DNA from: Paracentrotus lividus
Lineage: Eukaryota > Echinodermata > Echinoidea > Camarodonta > Echinidae
Assembly: GCA_940671915.1 (NCBI GenBank)
Contig: CALNVZ010000174.1
Span: 25,416,841-25,480,840 of the forward strand
Direction of reading: 5' to 3'
DNA length: 64,000 bases
Position numbers and translations under genes: made by a program
Shown: piece after piece, positions 51,930-62,200 of the stretch
Layout: each line of letters starts with the position of its first letter
Position numbering within the stretch: the stretch's first letter is position 1
Notes under the pieces: generated by a model
Seen by the model: only the letters and a program-made list of their open reading frames with translations
Databases searched by the model: none
Told to the model about the DNA's origin: nothing

Positions 51930-53745
51930 TCTGGTCATGTGTCATATATTGGGGTATTGTAAAATGTGGAGGCGTTACATTTTGGAGGGAAAATTGCCAC
52001 ATTTGTTCACACAGCATGAAAACAAAGTACCGTCATGAGCTGTAAAATATCTCAAATTGTAGATAATTTATCAGGCTACATGTCTGTGAAGTTTCAGCTT
52101 TGTCCTGGTCATAGTTTTAATACAAAGATAATTTGAGTGGGGTAAGGTAGGGAGGGGAGGATCCTACAGTGAAGGCATGTGTTAAAGCATAGGAAATTCC
52201 CATTTTTGTTACTTTCTTGTTCTTTGTCGCGTTATATATTTGTATATAATCGGTCTTATACATGTAGGTTGAGTGATATATTAATCTTTTTGGAATTTAT
52301 CTGGTTTTAAATAAATGTGAAGTAGATTTTTCAAAAGTCACTTAATCGATTGAAACAAATTTCATGCACGCAGAGCTAATAGACAATACATTGCAGGCAT
52401 TAACAATTGCAACATGCCATTTTATAACATTAATTGTGTATTTTCACCCATTTTCTTTGCATGTACATGTACGTAGATACTCAATTGAGTGGAAACATAT
52501 TTCTTGCAATAAACTGTTTTAAAGTAGTAATTCAAATGTAGAAGACAAGATTTCTGCCATTTATAAACTACTTTTTTTCCTCCTTTTTGTTCACTCTGTA
52601 GCGCGGTTGGAAAGAATAATTTTGTATTGCAAGTTTACGTTTTTTAGAAGCATAAGGTCTTATTAACACAATCTAAGGTGATTATTTCATCTGAAAACAA
52701 TAAGAAATTACTCGCCATTGAAATTGTGAAACATTTTTAACCATTTTTTCTTGTAACACCTTGTATAGCTTTCATGACACACCCTGTACAGGCAAAAACA
52801 AGATGAATCCTCGACTGTGCACAGTAGAAATATATGCCTCTGTCATTGCCAGATCAGAAATATATAGCACACTCATCTATTCATTTTCTTCAAAGAAATG
52901 TTTGACCTTGACCTTTGAACCTATGACCCCAAACATTCTTAAATCATAGTCCCTGCTAAATTTTTGACCTACATACTCCAGAATCTAGTAGATTGTCTTC
53001 ATACTGCAATATCTAACTTAATACAAAGTATTTCACAATTTGACCTCTGTGACCCTTGACCTTTGACCTACATACTCCATAATCTAATCAGATCATCTTT
53101 ATAATTATGGTGATGTAAATACTCCCCTGAAGTTTGAAGCTCATATATCTCTTATGGTTCTTGAGATATCGCAATAACGAACTCAATACATAGAATTTCA
53201 CAATTTGACCTCTGTGACCCTTGACCCTTGACCTACAGAATCAAAATCTAATCAGATCGTCTTTTTATGGCGACACATACTACTTATAAGTTTGAAGCTT
53301 GTATCTCAACTGGTTTTTAATATATCGCGATAATGAACTCGATACATGGAATTTCACAATTTGACCTCTGTGACCCTTGACCTTTGACCTACATACTCCA
53401 AAATCTGATCAGATCATCTTCCTATGGTGATACATACTATCCCAAAGTTTGAAGTTGATATCTCAAGTGGTTCTTGAGATAATGAGCAAACGGGAGGAAC
53501 GGACAGACAACCCGAAAACATAATGCCTCCGGCACCACCTTCGGTGGGCGGAGGCATAAAAATATGTTAATCATCTTCCTTACAATCTCAGCTTTAAATA
53601 TATATACTTTGTACATGTCTGACTTGCTATTCGGAAACTAGAGATGTTTTATTGTGACAATGTACATTTCTACAAATGTTTGGACATGTAATGTATTTTG
53701 CACCCAATTCATGACACACAGCCATCTTCATTTGTGGCAAGATGT
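51930..53745 (-). repeat. Dispersed segment D, copy 2, split by an insertion
   Basis: Inverted relative of 30890-32240. Similarity runs to about 52793 (CACACCCTGTACAGGC) and resumes at 53558 (AAAATATGTTAATC). The interruption is the element at 52794-53557. Confidence 0.75.
52794..53557. mobile_element. Tandem-repeat element inserted in segment D
   Basis: 764 bp. Inside, CACAATTTGACCTCTGTGAC, then CCTTGACCTTTGACCTACAT, recurs about every 160 bp (near 53036, 53200, 53355). The right end is a hairpin, TGCCTCCGGCACCACC then TTCGGTGGGCGGAGGCA. Boundaries come from comparison with the uninterrupted copy at 30.9-32.2 kb. Confidence 0.8.
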
Positions 53746-53948
53746 CTTCAGTGGTATTATATGGCTCGAGTCAGGGTGAACACATTTTCTCTTGAAACCT
53801 AGAGGGTAATAACTGTAAATGGAAATGTCTAGTCATTAATTACCTTTTGGCTTTCCAGTGTGCTATGAAGTTTCATGTCAGATGAGAAGATGAGTAATCC
53901 CAAAGTACAGTCTACTCCCATTATAACAAGGCAATACTCCAGGGGGTG

Positions 53949-54234
53949 CATCACCAAATAGTTTGAAAGACTTTACTAACAACCCTATGAACAACTTGAA
54001 ATATGAAGAGACAAATGGGATGCTCAATTAAGTTTTAATTTCATTAGCTTGAGTTGGAAAATACACATACAGATCATCCGTATCATTATTAACATTTTGA
54101 ACATCAAGGATCTGTTTAGCAACAATTTCATTAAGATTATGGGAAAAAAGTCAAACAGAAAAATTGGCCTTTCACAATTCAAGTTGTTTGAAAAGTTGGC
54201 TGTAGCTTACGAACGACTTTGAGAAACACCCCCA
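53949..54234. mobile_element. Probable MITE with GGGGGTG ends
   Basis: Left CCAGGGGGTGCATCACCAAA; right reverse-complements to CTGGGGGTGTTTCTCAAAGT. The inverted match is short and imperfect. It abuts the element beginning at 54232. Confidence 0.45.
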
Positions 54235-55262
54235 GGGGGTCGTTTCACGAGACCATGATCAAGTTGGTCATATCTTTATCCTCCAACCACGGAGTTAGCT
54301 CCAATCTTACTATGTCGGTTACACGAAGCTCTTCCAAGTTAGACAATTAGTGATATCGATATTATCGGAGAGGATATCGACGAGTGATAGCCTTAGTCAC
54401 GGTTTCGATGATATTTAGAAATTGTGTTTTAGAAGTAGTTTCAATATTATTGAAAATTGACGTGATAAAATTGGTAAAAAAAAAGTATGAAAACTCTTAT
54501 AATCATGTAAAATGTATAAAATCTGTATTAAAATGCACACCGTCACTTCTTGCATATTATTTAGAAGGTGTCAATCATGAAATTAATGAGACCACATCGG
54601 AACATGAGACGGGTACCCCCGCATGTGCCAATTTGATAGTTTCGTAAAACAGACTAAGAAAAATTATGCTAGCTGAAAATGGAGCTAGATTGAGGTTTTT
54701 CCTCTATTTTTTTGTTCGCTGACAAAAAGAAATCAAGAATACATTGCAATTTTTTAAAATATCTATTCAAAATTACTTATTAAAAAATTGTTGGGACTAA
54801 TGAGATCGATTTTACTACGGGTCTCTCTTTGTAACTTTATGGTAGGCTAAATGATGATTATAAATTTACTCAATATTATTTCTTGATTGGATATATTTAC
54901 TCCATATCATTTCTTGATTAGATATAAAAAAGCACTCGATCAGTAACAACCATTTATTTTCTGCATATTAGACCAAGATCCCGAGGTTGTCACATTTAAT
55001 AACAGAAATGAGAAAATCAAGATTGCTGCGGCAAATACAATTCTCCTAAACCGATCGCTTGCTATAAATTGCATTTGATTGACGTGTAAGTGCTATCCAA
55101 AAGATATGACAGGTTCAGAGCCGTCATAAGTATTTAGTCAGCTTGTTGTCCTCGATCTTGTCAGAGAGAGCTTCGTGGAACCTGCTTGTGGTTAAGTTGT
55201 TCACCATCTCCGATTTAGTCAAGAAGTTTGACTTATGACGGTTTCGAGAAACGGCCCCCTGG
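54232..55262. mobile_element. Inverted-repeat element with GGGGG(T/C)CGTTTC ends, 1031 bp
   Basis: CCAGGGGGTCGTTTCACGAG on the left; right end reverse-complements to CCAGGGGGCCGTTTCTCGAA, then ACCGTCATAAGTC. No transposase. The 87-codon frame at 54384-54647 is not recognisable. Confidence 0.75.
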
Positions 55263-57400
55263 TTACATTTAAAATATGTGCATGACATGTTTGTATATTA
55301 TGTCCCTATGTAAGACCAGTACATGACAAGATTTTGTTGAATCCATGTAATCTTAGGCCAGAGCAACTTGATATAATTAGAGTGGACTGTATTATCATCA
55401 AAGGACAAAAGAAAGTGAGAAATAGACAAATAAGTTATTAATTTGTTACAAAGTCTATAAATTTATTCAAGGTGATATAAAATGAACACAATAAATGTGT
55501 TTAATATTTTGGCTGCACAGTTTTCAGTAAATTATACAGAAATAAACAATTATTTGTAGAGTCTTTTATGATACAAAACAAAGAATCGTGCACCAAATTG
55601 GTGCAAACCTGTCAAATCAGAAAACGATACAATGAATTAAGCTGACAATGCTTATTTGATTTAAAAAAAAATATATTTACTTTCTAGTTATTAAGTTTTA
55701 ACATACACAAAATCTATTATGTTGGCCTATTTATAAAAAGGGATCAGACTGCCACTTGGCAAACTTTTACTTTAAAGACTAAAAATATTCCCCAACTTGC
55801 AATGATCGGTTTCTATCTATGTTTGTTTTATTTAAAAATTGATGTCAGAAAATGTCCAAAATGTGAAAACAATTATATCGCTTGCAGTGGAGGATCCAGG
55901 ATTTGACTTTAACATGTACAGTCAATGAGTGGTTTTCAAATTGCAGAGGTAGAGCGTGTCCCCTGCACCCCCGCCTGGATCCACAACTGCCTTTTTGGGA
56001 AAAGACCTATTTCCTTTGACTCACACAGGAGGATCATTGGACATTAACCCAAAAGTCTCACAAACAGTAAAAGGGGAGAGAGTTACAGTGAACGTCTTTG
56101 TCCAAATAAGATCATGGTCTTGATTCTAACGATATAAACTTGGGAATACACTACACAACTTTAAATAAATACTGAACAACAGATTTTCCTGCATGGAAAT
56201 TAAAAAATCCATACAAACAAACACAAGAAATTTGTACAAACTTGTTATAAACTGATATGCAGCACGTCATGCATCCCATACATTAATGTCGATATCTCGT
56301 CTAAGAAATGATAGGAATATCAAAAAGCGCAGGTATAAGTTGCTATATTTGTTCTTTTTTTTTTTTAAATAAGTATTTTATGAAGTAGTACTGAAATATC
56401 AAGGGATGTTCTTGATTTGACACAAGAGCTTACTCCCTTAAAATGTCATTAATTGTTTGAGAAACATATGCAAAAGTAAATTTTTAAATTTGCTTAGGAA
56501 ATCACACACTAAATGTAGTACCATCATAGTTTTTATAAACGATATTTGTTCCTTTGAACATACACAAACTTTTATAAACGAATAATACCTTTATAAATAT
56601 ATATACAAACTTTAATTCCTATCAAAAATGTTACATAAATATCACACTATTTTATTGTTTCATATAATACAGGTTTGGCACACATGCAGATGACCATTAA
56701 CGACCAACATGAATAATGGCCATGAAGTTTAGCCTAAAATTTTAAGTATTTTTCTCCATTGTAACATAACAATAAAACAAATAACAAACATTCAACAATC
56801 ACCTACATAGATAACCTGTGTTGTATGGGCGAACAAGTGAGGAGTGAAGAGAAATGAAGGAAAATGGCAATGTTGATAATCTTAGATAATGAGTATGTTT
56901 GTCCATTTTTAACAAGAAAACAAGTCGGAAAGAGTTTACAAGAAAGATAATTTCTGTTTAACCAGCATCCTATTTGTTAAGAGTTAAGAAGTGATGAAAA
57001 ATGTATGATGCCAAATGTAACTTGGGCATAGAAACCAATGTGGCAACAGGCCCCTGTTACATGTACCAACTACTATCACTATGTCTATGGTAAATCTGAG
57101 CAACTGTATCAACATGGACAGCTTCAAGCTCTTATGGATAGATCTCAGGCAACAACACACAAGATAAAATGTGGCGGAGTATGAAAATATGAGTTGATGT
57201 AGAAACACAAAGCAACTCTGATAGAGACTAAGACACCACAGAAGATTCCATTTCATAATTATTGTCATAAAGTTTGTCATTGGTCACTGGAAATAATACT
57301 GCACACTAACCAGTTTCAAGGGTATGTAAAACAACTGAGGAAATGATAATTTATCAAAACAAAGAAATTACCAAAAAGAGGGGAATTTCTTCAAGTGCTT
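55263..57400. other. Spacer, mostly nothing recognised
   Basis: A+T-rich with scattered T runs. The one element is at 55884-55990. The 98-codon minus frame at 56984-57280 has no support. Confidence 0.5.
55884..55990. mobile_element. Minimal GGATCC-family element, 107 bp
   Basis: GCAGTGGAGGATCCAGGATT on the left; right reverse-complements to GCAGTTGTGGATCCAGGCGG. Same terminal motif as the composite at 26366-27468 and the fragment at 36968. Confidence 0.65.
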
Positions 57401-57439
57401 TGGTTTGCTCAAGACCAACGTAAAGAGCCTCGGGCATGA

Positions 57440-58440
57440 TTTTTCTCCACAGAGTGCACTTTGACTGTGTGATGCCTTTGTAGTATGCTCTGAAGAACAG
57501 TGACAAAGAAGCCATTTACAAAGCAGAGACCTGGAGCTGGAAAATCAGGCAAAAGCCAATACTGTGGTTCATTAAAGAGAGGTGCCCTGCCTATGGTAAG
57601 AGATGTACACCATGTGGGAAGAGTAACCATTTCAACAGTCAATGTAAGACAATGCTGTTTAATGTCCATACTTATGGCGACGAAGAGGTAGCTGAAGATC
57701 CAGTCTCCATGCTGAATGTCATTACTCTTCAACCAGACAAGATAAATCTTATCCAAGGGGAACAGAAGAAAAAGATCTTTGCAAACATTTTGGTACACAG
57801 ACGTAATTCAAGGTTTCAAATCGATTGCGAAGCGACCTGCAACGTGCTACCTCGGGCATTACTTGACAGTGCTGTCAAGATACAGGGGCCTTATCTCCTG
57901 TTATGGTCATGGTAGAATATGACCAGCTGGGCATTGCAATTTCACAATTGTTAATTCCAAGCATCAGGAGAAGTTCATTATCCAGTTATATTGGAAAGCA
58001 AGACATGATTAAATGAAGCATGAGAAAATCATGCAGGTGAATGACTCGCCCAAGATCATGTCTGTTGAACAACTCTGCTCTGAGTATGCAGAAGTCTTTG
58101 ATGATGCTGTTGGCAAGTTACCTGGTCATAACAAAATAGAATTGGACCCAACAGTAAAACCTGTTGTACATCCACCAAGACGGGTACTGGTAACTATCAA
58201 AGAGAGACTGAAAGCTGAGCTGGACAAGATGGTAGCAGCGGACATTGTTGCTCCAGTTGATACTTCGACCGAGTGGGTTTCAAGTCTGGTATGCATCAAC
58301 AAACAAACAACAAATTGAGAGTATTTTTGGACCCAAAGTACCTGAATAAGGCAGTCAGGGGGAACCACTACCCAATGAAGATATTTTAAGACATCCCAAT
58401 TCTGACACCACATGATAATCTAGTCTCTTTCTATGACTCT
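57440..58440 (+). pseudogene. Ty3/Gypsy retrotransposon fragment, heavily mutated
   Basis: Gag-pol remnant on the plus strand in several frames. In order: zinc-knuckle part (KERCPAYGKRCTPCGKSNHF around 57570-57630), a degraded aspartic protease whose active-site triad reads Asp-Cys-Glu instead of Asp-Thr/Ser-Gly (about 57810-57830), and the start of reverse transcriptase (ELDPTVKPVVHPPRR, DIVAPVDTSTEWVSSL at about 58140-58290). A frame change near 58310 and an in-frame stop near 58389 break it, and the catalytic RT motif is absent. No LTRs were seen. This is a dead transposon, not a host gene. Confidence 0.85.
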
Positions 58441-59122
58441 CAAGATACTACTCGGTGAAGCTGAATGTTCGTTAGAAAATCTGAGGATGTTATATTCTTG
58501 TATTCACTCGTGTTGCTTACATCGTTGCCCGACAGATTTGATTCATCCCTCATGTTTGTGTTTTTGCCGACAAGTGGCGTTCCACCTCTTCTGTTAAAAA
58601 CATATATACTTGAGCACTCCTCACTTTGTTTTTTTTAAACTGAGATAACATTGTGCTGTGTTGTAGTATTTATCATTGATGAAAGGGCATATGCTAAGGT
58701 TGCAGTCATATGATTTAAAAAAAATTAAAACCAGCTAAGATGGATGGATGTGGATACCTTTTCATCTCCTAAAAACCTGAAATAATAACAAAAACAAAAA
58801 TTAATGAAATGCTTTAGACAGATTATAATCAGAGATTTAGTGTATCTAATCTCACCATGAGAGAAATGAAAAAAAAAAAACTGTTTATCTAGAGTTCAAA
58901 AAGAAGTTGGAATAATATAAAAACAGGCATAAGAAAAGCTATTGTATGTCATGAAATTTTTTTTGAAGATGCTGACAAATTAAACTCTACATTTTGTGTT
59001 ATTTATAAAGAAACTACATCATGAATACAACACATCTTTTATAACAAGGTTTCCTATAATGGTTTTGGGAATGGACTGTGTAAACAAAAATAACATTAAT
59101 TAATGCTATCAATTCTACTTTC
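58441..59122. other. Spacer and presumed 3' UTR of the gene at 59123
   Basis: A+T-rich. No element ends or exons recognised. Confidence 0.4.
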
Positions 59123-59276
59123 CTAATCATAGAAATCAAAGTCATCTTTTTCCTCATCCACCTTCCCTGTTCCCATGGGTACGCTCATCTCTGATTCCTG
59201 ATCATCTAGATCAGACTCGTTGCCCCAGAATGCAGCTGATCTATTCATCGTGTCAGCTCGTCCTGTAGACTTCATG
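59123..59276 (-). CDS. Unrecognised gene, terminal exon
   Basis: 50 codons and TAG. Starts after TTTTCAG; MKSTGRADTMNRSAAFWGNE, then acidic to DDFDFYD. Phase 2 in, compatible with every upstream exon choice. Confidence 0.8.
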
Positions 59277-62200
59277 CTGAAAAGAAACAAGAATTATACA
59301 ATATCATTAATCAACTATGCTATATATTTAAAGTTACTGTTACTGTTATATTACAATAGGATACAATGACGAAATACGCTTTAAATCCATGTGCTAAGTA
59401 GATCGTTCATGGTTCAATATCATTATGGGGTAGCTGGTCTCCAACTACAATTTCTAGAGATACATCGTTAAAAATTTAATGTTTGTATTTACACTGCAAA
59501 ATTTGCGGGTTTTTCGGGGAGAGGGGGGGGGGGGGGGGGGGTGTATCTTTGTGTGTAAGATACTTTAAGCCCATATAGAATTGAATATCATTAAGGGACG
59601 TATTATGTTTCTATTTCGATTTTCAGGTACATCGTCAAGAGTATATTTGTCTTATTTGTTATTTCACTTGTTTGTATTAATTTTCTTGTTTTGTTTTTTG
59701 TTTATATGCGATCAATCAAATTTTCCAAATGTACCCGGTACTAAGTACCTTGGACTTAATAAATAAATGAAATGAAATGAAATACTGACAAGTCTGAAAG
59801 TTAACACAAACAGATTACTTTGGGATGTAAATATATTATGACTGTTTCACCTCTTGGAAAACTCCACTATATGTTATGTAAATAGTTCTCTTTTCTTTGA
59901 CATACCAGTATATTCTATCAGAAAAACAACTTTTTATTTCAAAAGCATGTTTGACCCATTGTTTTTTCTAGAATGGACTTGTGTTTAAATAATCATCTCA
60001 CATCACTTAACGACAGATGCTATTTTCTTGTTAACAAATCTGCTAGTAACCTGGTTTGCATTCTCATTAATATTAATTCATTATTGTATCTATCTATGTA
60101 TCTATCAGATTATGTGTTATGAAAACGGTTCAATATTTTTGTATTCTCTGAAATGAAAATATATGCATTACAACATCTTCTCCAGGACGCACTTCTAAGA
60201 AGTCTCTTCTGCAGGTATTAACCTCACCCACCCATCCCCCTCCCCCTCTGCAGTACTAACCTATGCTCCATGGCTGATGGGACATAACCCCCACCCCCAC
60301 CCCTGGGTGTTGGGGAGAGTGAGCTGGCTAGATCACTCTTATCTGGTGATGATACCTCATCCGTTCTATCAGATACAAATAAGTGCAACACCTACCCCAA
60401 CCCCTCCCTCCTTATCCTCTCGGCAGTTCTTACCTATTCTCCATGGCTGATGGGACATAGCCCCTGTGAGCTGGCTAGATCACTCTTATCGTGGTGACTG
60501 CATACTTCACTCTGTTCTATCAGATGGGAGTGGTCGCCTCTCTTCCTCCTCCTCCTCACTGCCTAGGCTTCGGCCAAGACTCCCACCAAGAGAGGACAGC
60601 ACATTCCTCTTCTTCCTGTGATGGAGAGAATAATCATTCATCATTACCATTATCATTATCAAATCATCATTCGTATCATCATGGATATGAACATTATTAT
60701 ATACATTAATATTATCATTTTTATCCTTTTATACTGTAGAGACAATATTACATTTAAGAATACAAGCATTTGATATTTCATCTCTTGGTTTATGGCTATG
60801 ACACAAAGCTCTCTGTCTCGATTTCAAATAATGGAATAACAAAATTATATCTAAGTTATGTCAAATTATATCAAAAGACTATTAAATAATTTGAAACAAA
60901 GTTTTACTATAATCATAAAATAGACCCCCCCCCCCTCCCCGACAACCATTAACCTTTGGGTAGCTGTCCTTGGATTAGTTTTTCTAGGTATGTTGTTGTC
61001 CATGAGGGGAGTTGTACTGGTAGCCAGTTGTCAATGGAGGAGATTTCTAGAGGGTAGTTGTCCAGATAAGAAATTTAGCAACATAATTCTTTCTATTAGC
61101 AGGTGAAGGTTTCATGATGCACCAAGTATTCTTTCTCGAAGTTATGAGTGGTCCTGAAATGGACCTACCCAATCTCGACATTTCGGTGAGCTTGCTCTCA
61201 CCATCTACAGGAGAAATTATAATTCTTTCTATTCCAATTTCCAACACTATAAACATTACAATGCAAGTACAAAAATATATACAGTGGCATATACAGTGTT
61301 TCCTTTACTTTGGTTGTTGCGTAGATGGAGACTCCAGATTGATGCGGGTGGCCCTCTCAATCTCATCCTCACTGTCGCTCTCATCATCATCATCATCATC
61401 ATCCTCACTCCTATCACCTCCTTCAGGAGTCTGTTTCATCTCAGGCTGGCTACTCATCATCATCCTCTGGTAGGCAGATGTTTCTACGAGGATGAAGATG
61501 CAAGTTATGGATTATCATCATACTATATAAGCTGAAATTTTCATGAGGGTTTTATTTTTTGCAAATTTCATGAGTAAATCCTTGAGAAAATTTCCACTTA
61601 AATATTAAAGGCTTTTGGTAGAAAAACATCACAAAAATCTTGAAATCAATCCCCCGTGCATTATTTCTCTACCTAGTCCAATATCACAAAAATACCTGTA
61701 CATAAAAGTATTGGCTTATAAATATTTCAAGTGTATTTACGTGCAAAATTGTTTGCTATGTTCTAGTTCCCCTACATAAAATGAATATGAAATATGTTGT
61801 TGTCATTGTTAGGCATTGTCATTCACAATATGAATATTCATGCCAGTATATTTCTTTAGTGTATTTCTTTTTTAGAGGACTTAATATTACTATCAATTAT
61901 AGGTGAAGTATTTAATTTGTAACAATTTTGTTTTGTATGTTTCAATAAAATGTTGGGGAATGTGATAGAATAAAATGTGTTCTCACCATTAAGAGGTACT
62001 TTGTTGTCAAAGAAACTATCACCACTGGTCCTTCCTGTATCCACTAGATCATCTGTGTCTCCTTCCATACCTCCAAGGGCAAGGGGTGGAACTAAGGTGT
62101 AAAAATAAATAAATAATTTAATGATTTTTCTTTCACTTTGCCAGTTACTCCATTCCCTATCATTTTGGTGAAATTAATCTTTCGTGCTGAGCGGCGTCGA

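Noticed and set aside
57409..57798. 129-codon minus-strand frame
   Set aside because: Antisense shadow of the Gypsy gag/protease fragment.
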